DNA of 64,000 nt from Pseudomonas fulva 12-X (GTDB lineage Bacteria > Pseudomonadota > Gammaproteobacteria > Pseudomonadales > Pseudomonadaceae), in the NCBI RefSeq assembly GCF_000213805.1, contig NC_015556.1, positions 2,294,001 through 2,358,000 on the forward strand, in the 5' to 3' direction. This document shows positions 53,801 through 62,547 of this stretch, one piece after another. Position 1 is the stretch's first letter, and every line of letters starts with the position of its first letter. The position numbers were made by a program, and so were the translations under genes. Under the pieces are notes generated by a model, which did no database searches, was not told where the DNA came from, and saw nothing but the letters and a program-made list of their open reading frames with translations.

Positions 53801-56490
53801 CACGCCAAAGTCAGCAACGCACGACTGAAGTCCAGGGCCGCATCGCGAAGGGTGACCTTCAGGTGCTGACCGAGGTTGATGTCGTGGGCTTTGTGCAGCA
53901 ACGCCAACAGGGTACTGATCAGTGGCTGGGCGATGATCAGCAGGAACACACCCAGGCTCCACAGCAGTGGCTGGGTGGTGGCGAACCAGCCCCACAGCAG
54001 CATGCACAGAAAGGCCGCCGGCTCCAGGCTGCGGCGCAGATTATCGACGATCTTCCAGCAGGCCAGATCGGTCAGACGGTTGCGCTCCAGGCCGCCGCCG
54101 GATTTCGGTGTCCAGGGCATCAGCCAGGGCAACAGCTGCCAGTCTCCGCGAATCCAGCGATGCCGGCGCTTGGCATTGGCGCTGTAGCGCGCCGGGTGTT
54201 CCTCGTACAGCTGTACGTCGCTGATCAGCCCAGAGCGGGCGTAACAGCCCTCGATCAGGTCGTGACTGAGAATGCAGTTGTCGGGAAAGCAGCCCTGCAG
54301 CGCCTGCTCGAAAGCGTCCACGGCGTAGATACCCTTGCCGATGAACGAGCCGTTGCCGAACAGATCCTGGTACACATCGGATACAGAGCGGGTGTAAGGG
54401 TCCACCCCCGCATCGCTGCCAAACAGTTGCGCGTAAGTGGAGCGGGCGATGCTCGGCAGGCTGATGCCCACACGCGGTTGCAGGATGGCATACCCACTGA
54501 CAATGCGATTGTGCTGCGGGTCGAAGCGTGCCTGGTTGAGCGGGTGGCAGATGGCGCCGAGGAGCTGCCGAGCCACATCGCGTGGCAGCTGGGTGTCAGT
54601 GTCCAGCACGATGACGTATTCGATCCTCGGCAGCGCGCCGATATCGCCGACGATGAGGGAAAACCGCTTGTGGCCATGACCTCGCAACAGGGCATTGAGC
54701 TCGGCGATCTTGCCACGTTTGCGCTCATGGCCCATCCAGCGTTGCTCGGTGGCGTTCCAGCGTCGTGGCCGATGCAGCAGGAAGAAGCGCGACGCAGCCG
54801 TTTCGGGGTATTTCAGGTTGAGCGCTGCGACCGCCAGGCTGGCTTGTTGCAGCAGGGGCGCATCGCCGTCAAGCACCTCGCTCTGGGCATCCATGAAATC
54901 GGTGAGCAGGGCGAAATGCAGGTTGGCATCACGGTTGGCGAGAAACCGTATCTCCAGGCCGTCTACCAGCTCTTCAACATCCTGAGCGCTGCCGATCAGC
55001 GTCGGTACCACCACCAGCGTACGCGCTTGGGGGGGAATGCCGGCGCTGTAATCGAGGCGCGGCAGGATGTCTGCTGGCAGGCTGAGGGTAACCAGACGGT
55101 TGACCAGCGCGATGGCCAGGTGGCTGGTCATCACCAGCGTCGGCACGCTGAGTAGCAGCAATGCCCATGGGCCCCAGCCGTCGGCGCGCAGCATGCTGTA
55201 GAAGGGCCAGGCCAGCAGAACGCTGAGCGCCACCACCGGCGTCATGAAAAACGCCAGCGGCGACTTGCGCAGCACGCGCCGGCAGCGCTCGGCCGGGGAT
55301 CGCCGCGCGCCCAGTTGCTGCTCCAGATCGACCAGCCCGGGGCCCAACAGGTAGAAGCCAACGTGGCGCTTCAGCGGGTCTTCATCCGCTACCGTATGGC
55401 ACAGGGCGACGGCCGCCCGGGCGATCTCGACCTGCGAGCATCGGCAACAGCGCGCCAGACGCTCGACGACGTGGCGGTAATGGTCGCGGGTGGCGAAATC
55501 CATGCTGGGATAGACCGCAGACGGGTCTTCGCCAAGGGCGTGCTCGACGCCGCTCATAAGTTCGACGAACTCGCGCCAGTCTAGCGAAGAGAGCAGGCGC
55601 AGGCTGTTGATGCTGTTGCTGATCGACACTTGCTCCGTGGCCTGCAACTGAGCGTCAAGGTGAATCAGCCGCTCGACGCTCTGGCCGGATTCGGCCAGAG
55701 CCTGCTCGACCCAGGTCATCGGCAGTATCAGTGCTGTGCTTTGGCCTTGCAGGCGCCGCGCCAGCTCGGCCACGAAAGCACTGGTCATCGGTGGCGCAGA
55801 GCGCGCCAGGTCGGCAACCAGCAGCACCACGTTCTTGGCGTCGAGCTCGGCGGTTGAAACCAGCCGATCTGCCCACTCGTTGGCCAGGCTGCGGTCGCTC
55901 CAGCTGGCCATCACCCGTGACGCCACCCGTCGCAGGTTCTCGATCAATGCCAAACGCAGCATGATGGGAATGCCCCATAGCTCGCCCAGCGTCAGCGGTG
56001 TGACTACCTGATAGGCCGTCACGAAACGGCTCAGGCTGTCGCTATCGACCCGGCCATCACCATGGGCGATGGTTTCCAAGGCAATATCGTAGACCCGTGG
56101 CAGCGTCCGTGAAGGCCCGTCATCGAGGCCGGGCAGTTCGCGGCAGTAGCCTTTGGGCAGATGTTTCTGCGCCGTACGGATCTGCTCTTCGACTAGATAG
56201 AAGTTGTCCAGCAGCCACTCTGCAGCGGGCGTCGCGCGTTGGTTGGAGAGCGCTGCCGCGCTCATGGCCTGGCAACTGCTGGCTAGTACGGCGGCGTTTT
56301 CAGAAAGGCGATGAAGGAGGGCGTCGGAGGTGGGGGCGGAGCTAAGGTGATGCTGTTGGGCCAAATGGGCACCGTGTGTGGCCATCTGTTCTGCGCTAAA
56401 CAGTTCCGCGCGCAGGGCCGGCTCGTATTCGAAGGTGCGCGGCGTGGGCCGCCACAACCGTTGTATTGCTCGAAGCCATTGCCTTTCCAT
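47833..56490 (-). CDS. ndvB: Cyclic beta-1,2-glucan synthase (NdvB/ChvB type)
   Basis: A 2885-residue inner-membrane enzyme making cyclic beta-glucans, with an N-terminal glycosyltransferase part (GT84; VLDTDTQLPRDVARQLLGA near 623) and hydrophobic blocks at about 405-460 and 830-1000. Two glycoamylase/GH94-like lobes follow; the second, C-terminal one has GGAFGFRDQLQDSMAMLHAD and DWNDGMNRVGEGGKGESVWL, the cellobiose-phosphorylase signature that sets ring size. ATG 56490 has AGGAA upstream. Its length matches NdvB/ChvB (about 2830-2870). The products act in osmoadaptation and envelope or biofilm functions; in P. aeruginosa ndvB glucans bind tobramycin. Confidence 0.95.
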   Translation of the reverse strand: MERQWLRAIQRLWRPTPRTFEYEPALRAELFSAEQMATHGAHLAQQHHLSSAPTSDALLHRLSENAAVLASSCQAMSAAALSNQRATPAAEWLLDNFYLVEEQIRTAQKHLPKGYCRELPGLDDGPSRTLPRVYDIALETIAHGDGRVDSDSLSRFVTAYQVVTPLTLGELWGIPIMLRLALIENLRRVASRVMASWSDRSLANEWADRLVSTAELDAKNVVLLVADLARSAPPMTSAFVAELARRLQGQSTALILPMTWVEQALAESGQSVERLIHLDAQLQATEQVSISNSINSLRLLSSLDWREFVELMSGVEHALGEDPSAVYPSMDFATRDHYRHVVERLARCCRCSQVEIARAAVALCHTVADEDPLKRHVGFYLLGPGLVDLEQQLGARRSPAERCRRVLRKSPLAFFMTPVVALSVLLAWPFYSMLRADGWGPWALLLLSVPTLVMTSHLAIALVNRLVTLSLPADILPRLDYSAGIPPQARTLVVVPTLIGSAQDVEELVDGLEIRFLANRDANLHFALLTDFMDAQSEVLDGDAPLLQQASLAVAALNLKYPETAASRFFLLHRPRRWNATEQRWMGHERKRGKIAELNALLRGHGHKRFSLIVGDIGALPRIEYVIVLDTDTQLPRDVARQLLGAICHPLNQARFDPQHNRIVSGYAILQPRVGISLPSIARSTYAQLFGSDAGVDPYTRSVSDVYQDLFGNGSFIGKGIYAVDAFEQALQGCFPDNCILSHDLIEGCYARSGLISDVQLYEEHPARYSANAKRRHRWIRGDWQLLPWLMPWTPKSGGGLERNRLTDLACWKIVDNLRRSLEPAAFLCMLLWGWFATTQPLLWSLGVFLLIIAQPLISTLLALLHKAHDINLGQHLKVTLRDAALDFSRALLTLAWLPFEAFSSLDAIARTLWRMTISQRRLLQWNPSREVERSSRNDLPGLYRLMWVAPLLAVAVAVLLSGQPVVLAIAMPFLLAWLLAPAIAFWLSRTAVYVAYAPSLEDQQFLRRLARRTWAFFDDHVGPADNWLPPDNIQERPTAVTAHRTSPTNMGMALLSHLAAHDFAYLSGGRLLARLDNALTSMSRLERHRRHFYNWYDTQTLHPLPPRYVSTVDSGNLAGLLLTLRPGLYELPNAALLSPNWRRGVADSLGVLHEALLASGLDEHLLDEAFSELAPAPALEAESLSDISAVLQRLIALAQGLRSTLSADVEADYWRQALLAHCQDLHDELACLTLPGDPPASGSWHELAQLDGAQWPTAEQAQVRAVIAHASERIATALRLADLAAELADMDFTFLYDAQRELLAIGYNADDQRLDGAYYDLLASEARLTNYVVIAQGQLPQESWFTLGRLLTSNGGVPVLLSWTGSMFEYLMPMLVMPSYADTLLDQTCRAAVARQIEYGQQLGLPWGVSESGYSTLDAQLNYQYRAFGVPGLGLKRGLGEDVVMAPYASVLALMVAPEAACKNLQRLADMGMAGRYGLYEAIDFTSARLPPGQSATVIQSFMAHHQGMSLLSLTHVLQGRSMQRRFEADPQFQATALLLQERVPKSAAQYLHTANASLEDKVARVNENKLRVYTDPGRRHPAVQLLSNGRYHVMISNAGGGYSRCDDMAVTRWHEDITCDNTGTFCYLRDVDSGDFWSSAHQPTLRATQSFEAIFTDARAEFRVRERDFDAHTEIVVSPEDDIELRRLHISNRGAQRRTLELTSYAEVVLAPALSDALHPAFSKLFVQSELLTPLQAILCSRRPRSSEEKVPWLCHLLAAHEVDITAISYETDRARFIGRGRNLTHPAAMDTEALSGTAGAVLDPIVAIRCRITLDPGQTATIDLVTGVSDSRDGCLQLINKYRDRHLADRVFDLAWTHSQVLLRQLNTSHADARLFEQMAASIIYTNPSLRAAPSVLAANQRNQSGLWGQAISGDRPIVLLQISATAHIDLVRQLVQAHAYWRHKGMIVDLVIWNEDQAGYRQDLQDAIMGLVASGSEAHLLDRPGGIFVRPAQQLSNEDRVLMLAVAHLVLSDERGSLAEQIHRRRAEPALPAFDASLLPRPVPAVAVAVADSSLILSNPHGGFSADGKEYVIHCRAGQPTPAPWVNVLANPNFGSVISESGSAYTWHENAHEFRLTPWRNDPVSDPGDEAIYLRDEDSGHYWSPTPLPRPGKGAYVTRHGFGYSVFEHEEGGIRSELWVYVSLQDPVKFSHLKIHNVSGRARRLSVTGYVAWVLGDLREKSAMHVVSEADPNSGALFARNAYSIEFPGRVAFFDVDAPLASSTAGRCDFIGRNGNLSAPAAMAQPHLSGRSGPGLDPCAALRVDLQLAADEQRSVTFRLGAAQDARTASRLVQRMRGSNVAKAELERVRDHWQDTLGKVQIETPEPAVDVLVNGWLMYQVIACRFWARSGYYQSGGAFGFRDQLQDSMAMLHADPAAVRQHLLLCAAHQFVEGDVQHWWHPPLDRGVRTGCSDDYLWLAQATSRYVQVSGDHSVLAETVGYLEGRLLNSGEESYYDLPNHSPLRETLYQHCVRAIEHSLARGAHGLPLMGHADWNDGMNRVGEGGKGESVWLGFFGYDVLRRFATTALLNGDAEFARRCDEQADALRLSLDAHAWDGDWYRRAYFDDGTPLGSTGNDECRIDSIAQSWSVLSGAAPDGRRRTAMDSLERHLLRRDIGLVQLLAPPFDQGVLDPGYIKGYVPGVRENGGQYTHAAVWASMAFAELGDSARAWELLHLINPVSHGNSAVAIATYKVEPYVVAADVYGMPPHEGRGGWSWYTGSAGWMYRLIVESLLGLQRSGTQLRMQPVLPAGWRGFSLRYRFGSATYRIVLFCNASGDATVHLDGTLLQGDSITLIDDGVEHRVEIQWPDQILAHDGRWMDTHSRPPNAIRHEERQWTDH

Positions 56491-57067
56491 ATTTTCCTAG
56501 CGCAACGTGAAGCGTGGATAACGTTGCAGAGATACATGTCGCGCAAGCGTTGCAGGCGGGACGAATGAGGAAGGTGTACCGAGCCAGTGTGAAATTCTCC
56601 CGGCAGTGCGTCTGTCTGCTAGCGCACATAACAGTAGCTCTGCGGTTGCGGTTTACTTCAGGCATCCTCTATTCGCAGCAACCACGTCTGTTTATTCAGG
56701 GCTTCGGGCTGCAGATTGCGCAACATAATCGGCAACGCCTTTATCTCGCCCAAGAGCATTCACGCCATGAGCTATCGGCGCGCTTGCACAAACTGCGAGA
56801 CACCAAAACGTTGCTGAATGCAGCCCCTCACGGCAGCTAACGGTGGGTACATTTTCGCGTTGCAGCCTTAGCGTAAAAGTTATGTGGCGCATTTTCTTTG
56901 AATACCGGCAAGTAAGTAGAAAGGGCCTCACTTGGGCGGTCTGCTGTGATGGAGTGAGCTGTAATCAGTTTTCTCTCCTTACTAGGAGCCTCTCTTTATA
57001 CGTGCTTTACTGATGGACGGCAGCGATTGCCCTCAATGAAATCGTGCATTAGCACTGGGATCACAGC
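56491..57067. other. Intergenic region
   Basis: About 580 bp between the divergent glucan synthase and kinase genes. The plus-strand open frame 56514-56840 lacks a ribosome-binding site and any known similarity, so it is not called. The promoters of both genes should lie here, but I found no confident boxes. Confidence 0.5.
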
Positions 57068-58181
57068 ATGCGACTGTCCCCGTTCATTGATGAAAATGTT
57101 GAGCCTATCCTGCAGGCTTGGGAGGACTTTGCGCGGACCATCACCGTTCCCGGCAAGGCGCTGGACACTGAGGCCTTGCGCGATCATGCCTGGCAGATGT
57201 TGCAGGCCATCGTTAATGACCTCGATACGCCGCAGAGCAAACATCAGCAACTGGATAAATCCCTAGGCAATGGACCTCAGACAGCAGCGGAGACGCATGC
57301 CGTCACGCGGCTCATGGCCGGCTTCACGCTCGACCAGATGGCCTCCGAGTACCGGGCGCTGAGAACCAGCGTACTGACTTTGTGGATGGGCCGAATAAAG
57401 GCGGGAGAGGCGGTGGAGATCGAAGATCTGGCGCGCTTCCACGAAGCTATTGACCAGGCCCTGACAGAGTTCATCGCCAATTACTCCCGTGCCTTGGAAG
57501 CTTCCCGCACGCTGTTCCTAGGCATACTAGGGCATGATCTGCGCAACCCGCTGGGCGCCATTTTGCTGGGAGCAGAAATGCTGCTTCGCAACACAGAGCG
57601 CGGCGATAAATCTGCGACTATTGCGGGGCAGATTCATGTCAGTGCCGAGCGCGCCAACCGAATCGTAGGAGATTTGCTCGACTTCGCCCGCTCACACCTT
57701 GGGATGACGTTGCCAGTGCGGTTTCAGACCGTGGATCTGGTCGCGGTATGCAAGCGGATTGTCAGCGAAGCGCGGGCGGGCTGCGCATCCGCTTTCGGAG
57801 ATTTGTTGCGAGACCGTCGGCGCCGCAGTCGGGCGTTTCGATGAGGCGCGTATCGAACAGGTGTTCTCCAATTTGATCAGCAACGCGGTTCATCATGGCA
57901 AGGCGGGGGCACCCGTCACGGTGGCTGTCACGTCCAACGCAGAGGCACATGTCTTCAGCGTTCATAACTGGGGCCAACCCATTGCCGAAGACGTATTGCC
58001 CTTTATATTCAATCCGATGGGGCGATTCTCGCAATCTGTAGTGAGCGACTTGGGGCCCTTGGCTGGAATGGGGTTGGGGCTCTATATCACGTTGCAGATT
58101 GTGGGGGCACATGGTGGCCAGATCGACGTGGCGTCGACTATTGGAGACGGCACTACCTTTCAAGTGAGCCTGCCCGGATAG
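57068..58181 (+). pseudogene. Frameshifted cytoplasmic histidine kinase
   Basis: The first frame (57068-57844) gives an N-terminal helical domain like RsbR sensors and the H-box GHDLRNPLGAI, ending in an out-of-frame tail. The second frame picks up at about 57778 with AAHPLSEICCETVGAAVG and continues through the HATPase (FSNLISNAVHHGKAG, GMGLGLYI, TIGDGTTFQVSLPG) to 58181. Removing one G from the GGGCGGG run near 57775 would join them into one kinase of about 370 residues. It is either a pseudogene or a sequencing error. A stand-alone receiver follows at 58821. Confidence 0.8.
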
Positions 58182-58303
58182 TGGCGCTTGTGCGTCGTGA
58201 GCATGGACGGATAGGTGCTGCCTGTGGCCGCTGCAAATGAAACGCCCGGCATCAGAGTCGGGCGCTTGGTGGTGCAGGCAACATCTCGTTGGTAGGCTTG
58301 AAG

Positions 58304-58591
58304 CTAAGCCGGCCTGGTACCCAGCCCTGCCTTGTTGCCGTCTAAATCTTCGGGCTCTACAGCGGGCGCTTCGTCTGGGAGCGAGTTCGGCTCGCTTTCC
58401 GTACCAGTGCCTGGTTCCGGCTCGTCCTCATTTTCATTACCGTGCTCTCTGCCTGGTTGCTGGGCCATGGGCCTCGCGATCGCGCTGACCGAACCGTGCT
58501 CGCGTCCAGCCGTAACAAGAGCATGAGGCGGTATGTAGCCTGGGTTGCCTTGGTAATGGGGTGTCCCATCTTTGAGATTAATGACTTTCAT
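58304..58591 (-). CDS. Small acidic Pro/Glu-rich hypothetical protein
   Basis: A 95-residue protein starting MKVINLKDGTPHYQGNPG at ATG 58591, with GAGG upstream. The second half is acidic and low in complexity (NENEDEPEPGTGTESEPN). No family known. The C-terminal part may be disordered. Confidence 0.5.
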   Translation of the reverse strand: MKVINLKDGTPHYQGNPGYIPPHALVTAGREHGSVSAIARPMAQQPGREHGNENEDEPEPGTGTESEPNSLPDEAPAVEPEDLDGNKAGLGTRPA

Positions 58592-58820
58592 TGCGGTGTA
58601 CCTCGAGTTAGGCCAAGCAGTTGGCCTACTTCATCCGAGAAGGGGCGAGGCCGTGAGGTTCAGGCTCAAAGATGACCGCCGGGCGGATTGTGTCGGTCAC
58701 GCCACGTGAAGCGTAGCGGCCCGTAAGACCGTTTCAGTTGGGTTGTGACCGCCTATCCACTTTTTGACACTGGAAGCGTGCGCTGCGCCCTAACCTCCAT
58801 TGGAGCAACAGGTAAAGCAT

Positions 58821-59192
58821 ATGACCTTCACCGTATTGCTCGTTGAAGACGAGCTGATCCTTCGGCAACTGCTGGTGGAATTGATTGCGCCCCTGAGCGT
58901 TGAGGTGATCGAGTGTGCATCGGCAGATACCGCGCTTGAACATCTGGGGTATGGGGGTATCGATTTATTGCTGACCGACATCCGCATGCCGGGCTCGCTG
59001 GATGGTTGGCAGCTGGCGCAGATTGTCTGGAATCGCTGGCCCTTATTGCCGGTGATACTGACCTCTGGGCATCAAATGCTGTGCAGGGACGAGATACCCC
59101 AGCACTCCACGTTCATTTCCAAGCCTTGGGACATAGCCCTAATGTACGAAGCAGTAGCGGATGTTCAACAATCTGCCGCTACCGGAGTTTGA
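58821..59192 (+). CDS. Single-domain response regulator receiver
   Basis: A 123-residue CheY-like receiver without output domain. Acidic pocket VLLVEDE near the start, phosphoacceptor in DLLLTDIRMPGSLDGWQ (about residue 53), and the lysine in TFISKPWD near residue 105. ATG 58821 follows an AGG site; a TTG at 58800 is also in frame. It follows the frameshifted kinase gene and could be its partner. Confidence 0.85.
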   Translation: MTFTVLLVEDELILRQLLVELIAPLSVEVIECASADTALEHLGYGGIDLLLTDIRMPGSLDGWQLAQIVWNRWPLLPVILTSGHQMLCRDEIPQHSTFISKPWDIALMYEAVADVQQSAATGV

Positions 59193-59478
59193 TATAAATT
59201 CAAATGTCAAAAAGTTTCAGATTTCATGCAGGTTCTTTGTGATGAACGGGCAGCGTTCTAGATTGCCCAGGGGTAGCTCCATGCTCTGGACAGAAACAGC
59301 ACCCTGGTTTTACTGCTGCGCATGTTGGTGGTAAGGGGCCCGAATATCATCTGGTTTCTTCTGCAATCTGTAGCAATGGCAGTACTTGCCAATGGGCTTA
59401 TTGCTGAAAATCAGTGGTCGTCCATCCGATATCGCTTGGGCGGTGCTTGCACTTAAGCGCAGCGCTCTCAAGCATCAG

Positions 59479-60630
59479 TTACAGCGCACCAGATTCACAC
59501 GAGTAGTCAACTTGATGCGCCTCGCTTGGCAGTGGCACCTCCCATTTGAACAGCATGCGGCGGATATCGTCGTTACGCAGGCTGGTGTCGCGCCGGGTGT
59601 TACGCCGGTAGACCTCTTTCTCGGGCATCTCCAGATACTGGATCTGCACCTTAGCCTGGTAGGCGTACAGCAGATCGAGGGTCTTCTTGCGCATCTGTGC
59701 CGAGAGGTGCGTGGAGTTCCAGATAAAGGGCTGTTTCTCGCGCAGCAATGACTTGGCCCGGTCGATGGCGAAGTGCGCGGCGGCGCCTTCGTTCTCACCA
59801 TGGCGCAGGCCCAGGGCCTCGCGGGCGTCGTCGAAGGAGATCACCGGCAGATCCGGGTGGTGTTTGGCCACCCAGGTGTTCTTGCCACTGGCCGGCATGC
59901 CGGACAGCATGATGACCCGCGAGCCCTCCGGCTCATGCAGCGGGTAGTCGGGATGCACCCGGGCACCGCGGAAGTACTGGATACGGGTGTAGTCATCGAC
60001 GAATGCCCTTGGCCCATACAGGCAGCCTTCCTCGGCGGCCAGCTCGCGAAATAGCTCGATCTCGTCGAGCACGGCTTGCTTGCCCACGTAGGTGCGCCCC
60101 TGCATGTCCGCTTCCGCGACTGCGCAGAGCATCCATACCGGCAGCTCCCACGACAGCTTGTGCAGGATGAACTCCGGGCTCTGCCCACTGCGGTTGCCCG
60201 AAAGCGCGAAGAACGGCAATTGGTGTACCGAGATGATGCGGCAGACCTGCTCGCGCAACTCGAAGTGCATGCCTGCCCGCCACAACAGTAGGCGTGCATC
60301 CACGGCGCCGCGTCGCGAGTGGCCAGGCTGGCCGATGCGCCCGGTTTCGGTATCGATCACCGTGGTGTCCGGCTTCGAGATGTCGTGCAGCAGCGCGGCC
60401 AGGAACAGCACCAGGCGCTGTTCCTCGGTTGCCTGCTGATAGCACGGTTGCGCGAGCAAGGCCTCGACCACCATGCATGTATGAACCCATACGTCGCCCT
60501 CGGCGTGGTAGTGCGGGTCCTGCGGCGTGCTGGCCAAACGTTGCAGGCCCGGAATCGCCTCCAGGCATGCCTGCGCGTCGAAGCGCTGGCCAGGTTTTGG
60601 AACCAGGCTTTGCAATTGTTGAATGTCCAT
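59479..60630 (-). CDS. HD-domain plus P-loop polynucleotide-kinase-like protein
   Basis: A 383-residue protein. The N-terminal HD phosphohydrolase (about 40-210) has HAEGDVWVHTCMVVEALL and LLHDISKPDTT. The C-terminal P-loop kinase (AAA_33, polynucleotide-kinase type; about 230-375) has MLSGMPASGKNTW, and FDDAREALG as the downstream acidic motif. ATG 60630 is preceded by GGAG; the long open frame above it runs into the upstream gene. It lies 14 bp after the RNA-ligase gene on the same strand, so the pair probably repairs RNA ends: 5' phosphorylation and 3' end healing by this protein, sealing by the ligase. Confidence 0.82.
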   Translation of the reverse strand: MDIQQLQSLVPKPGQRFDAQACLEAIPGLQRLASTPQDPHYHAEGDVWVHTCMVVEALLAQPCYQQATEEQRLVLFLAALLHDISKPDTTVIDTETGRIGQPGHSRRGAVDARLLLWRAGMHFELREQVCRIISVHQLPFFALSGNRSGQSPEFILHKLSWELPVWMLCAVAEADMQGRTYVGKQAVLDEIELFRELAAEEGCLYGPRAFVDDYTRIQYFRGARVHPDYPLHEPEGSRVIMLSGMPASGKNTWVAKHHPDLPVISFDDAREALGLRHGENEGAAAHFAIDRAKSLLREKQPFIWNSTHLSAQMRKKTLDLLYAYQAKVQIQYLEMPEKEVYRRNTRRDTSLRNDDIRRMLFKWEVPLPSEAHQVDYSCESGAL

Positions 60631-60644
60631 TTTGTTGTTCTCCT

Positions 60645-61505
60645 TCAGTAACCAGACCGCTGGCCATTCCAGTCCATCGACAGGCGAGGGGCGTAGAGGT
60701 CTACCCCGTCGGCCAGCAGATTGGGAATGAACGGCTGGTTCGCATGATGCTGGTCCGCATCGAGGATCGCCTGGACGAAGTCCTGGCGAACCCACTTGAG
60801 GCGTCCGTTGATTTGTTTCTCGTCTTCGAGCTTCAGGTATAGGCCTTCCATCACCGTCGATTTGTCGCACTGTCGCCAGGCCCGTTCCATGTCCAGGCCT
60901 TCGCGCTGCACTATGGCTTCGAAGGCGCTGCGCCATGCCGGCGACTTGGCCAGCGAGTCGCCGACCAGCTCGAGCAGATCCTTGAGCCGCGCTGGTGCCA
61001 GCCCTTCATGAAGCACCGGCACCGACAGCACCGGGCCGTCGCGCAGCAACTGGCGGCGGGCGGCGGTCGACAGGAACAGGCCATGGGCCCGATCCCAGAT
61101 ATCGAACTCGCAGAAGAAGTGCGGCAGGCGGTCATAGAACACCGAATGCTTCTTGTGCATCCATTCGCCGAACAGCACGTAGCGGTCTTCAAGGCGGCTC
61201 AGCAACCAGTCCTCGTGGGCCACGGCCCACTGCTTGAACAGGTTGAACTGACGCTCCCGACCGCCACCGGTCAGGTAGTGGCCACGCGATTGCAGCAGCA
61301 GTTCACCGGCCGCGGAGAAACTGATGCCGGCATTGGCGCCGTCCAGTTTCTCCTCGACGACCAGCCACTGCCCGCTCAGCGAGGCATAACAGATCTGATC
61401 GCTATCGGTATCGCCCTGCTGCAGGCGAGAGCTCTCCAGGTGAGGCGTGCGTGGGTATTTGTGTAGCTCGAGGTTTTGCGCATAGGCGCGGAAATCCATG
61501 TTCAT
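60645..61505 (-). CDS. RNA ligase family protein
   Basis: A 286-residue ATP-dependent RNA ligase of the nucleotidyltransferase superfamily. The adenylated-lysine motif I is VVEEKLDGANAGI. Later motifs are RYVLFGEWM (III), VMEGLYLKLE (IV) and LKWVRQDF (V). ATG 61505 has GGAG upstream and is followed by a second ATG two codons later. It forms an operon with the HD/kinase gene. The 337-bp leader to treR contains an inverted repeat (61532-61540 with 61612-61620). Confidence 0.85.
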   Translation of the reverse strand: MNMDFRAYAQNLELHKYPRTPHLESSRLQQGDTDSDQICYASLSGQWLVVEEKLDGANAGISFSAAGELLLQSRGHYLTGGGRERQFNLFKQWAVAHEDWLLSRLEDRYVLFGEWMHKKHSVFYDRLPHFFCEFDIWDRAHGLFLSTAARRQLLRDGPVLSVPVLHEGLAPARLKDLLELVGDSLAKSPAWRSAFEAIVQREGLDMERAWRQCDKSTVMEGLYLKLEDEKQINGRLKWVRQDFVQAILDADQHHANQPFIPNLLADGVDLYAPRLSMDWNGQRSGY

Positions 61506-61842
61506 GGGTTTTCTCCATTGCAATTGGGAAAACCGACGACAGGGGTTCAGGCGGGCAAAATGTGGGAAGCGGCCACGCAAGTGCGCAGGCAGCCATCAGG
61601 CACGATGGACCGTCGTCGGTATCAGGCGAGTTGGCTGGAGCAGGGCACTTCGTTCACCACTTGAGAAGGGGGTTGAAATAAGGGCGCGAATTCAACAGCC
61701 AAAAAAATAAGAAGTCAATACTTATCTGGTCGTTGATGTCGATGAGATGGAAGTGGTGCGCCTTTCGCTTGAGAAGGGTCGTGTTACTGCGAGGCAGCAT
61801 CACTAGGCGGGCTCCATGAGACGTAAGGAGCCTCCAGGAGTT
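61506..61842 (-). other. Leader of the RNA-repair pair with long-range inverted repeat
   Basis: No gene is supported between the ligase and treR. ACCGACGAC (61532-61540) and GTCGTCGGT (61612-61620) are 9-base complementary arms, 71 bp apart, so the leader transcript could fold into a long stem. No clear sigma-54 site was found, although RNA-repair operons are sometimes RtcR/sigma-54 controlled. Confidence 0.4.
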
Positions 61843-62547
61843 CTACCTGCGCGCGACATCGGAAAAGTAAAACTTGTCGAGCGTATGCCGGGACTGGGTG
61901 TACTCGAACTGCCTGCCATCCTGCAGAAAGGTCTGGTTGCTGACGACGATCACGTGGCTCTGGTCGTCCAGATCCAGATGCTTGAGGTCGTCCGCGCAGC
62001 GGGGTACGGCCTCGATGGTGCGTTGCGAGTAGCTGATCTGCAGCTGCAGGGTCTTTTCGATGTAGTGGTAAATCGAATGCTCGGCGATGCTGCGATCCAG
62101 GCCGGGGATCAGGTCGGCGACGAAGTGGTTGATATCCAGGATCACCCGCCGGCCGTCGATGCGCCTGACCCGTTTGATGCGGGTGATCAAGGTGCCTTGT
62201 TCGGCCTGGATGTGCTCGCAGAGGCTGCCTTCCAGCGGTACCTGGCTGAGTTCGACCACCTCAGTGCGCACGTTGCCGCCCAGCCGGGGGTAGGTCTCCT
62301 GAAAGCTGACGATGCCGCCGAGTTGGAATTCGATGGGCGCGCGCGACAGCACGAAGGTGCCCTTGCCATGGATCTTCTGCGCGAAGCCCCGTTCCTGCAG
62401 TTGCTCGATGGCCTTGCGCACGGTGCCGCGGCTGGTCTGGTAGTGCTCCATCAGCTCGGTTTCCGAGGGCAGGCGGGCGCCGCGCTCCAGGCGTTCGCTG
62501 GTGATGCTGGCAAGCAGATCGCTGTAGATCTGGCTGTATTTGCTCAT
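61843..62547 (-). CDS. treR: GntR/UTRA-family trehalose operon repressor
   Basis: A 234-residue regulator. The N-terminal GntR winged helix is YSDLLASITSERLERGARLP and YQTSRGTVRKAIEQLQERGF. The C-terminal UTRA ligand-binding domain follows (EFQLGGIVSFQETYPRLGG and later YIEKTLQLQISYSQRTIE). Its size and divergent position to a trehalose PTS gene match TreR, which binds trehalose-6-phosphate. The intergenic region carries operator-like palindromes (62678-62719). Confidence 0.9.
   Translation of the reverse strand: MSKYSQIYSDLLASITSERLERGARLPSETELMEHYQTSRGTVRKAIEQLQERGFAQKIHGKGTFVLSRAPIEFQLGGIVSFQETYPRLGGNVRTEVVELSQVPLEGSLCEHIQAEQGTLITRIKRVRRIDGRRVILDINHFVADLIPGLDRSIAEHSIYHYIEKTLQLQISYSQRTIEAVPRCADDLKHLDLDDQSHVIVVSNQTFLQDGRQFEYTQSRHTLDKFYFSDVARR

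Noticed and set aside
53716..55155. 479-residue plus-strand open frame opposite the glucan synthase
   Set aside because: Another ndvB shadow in a high-GC gene with no recognisable domain.
56514..56840. 108-residue plus-strand open frame
   Set aside because: No good start signal or known similarity; lies in a promoter region.
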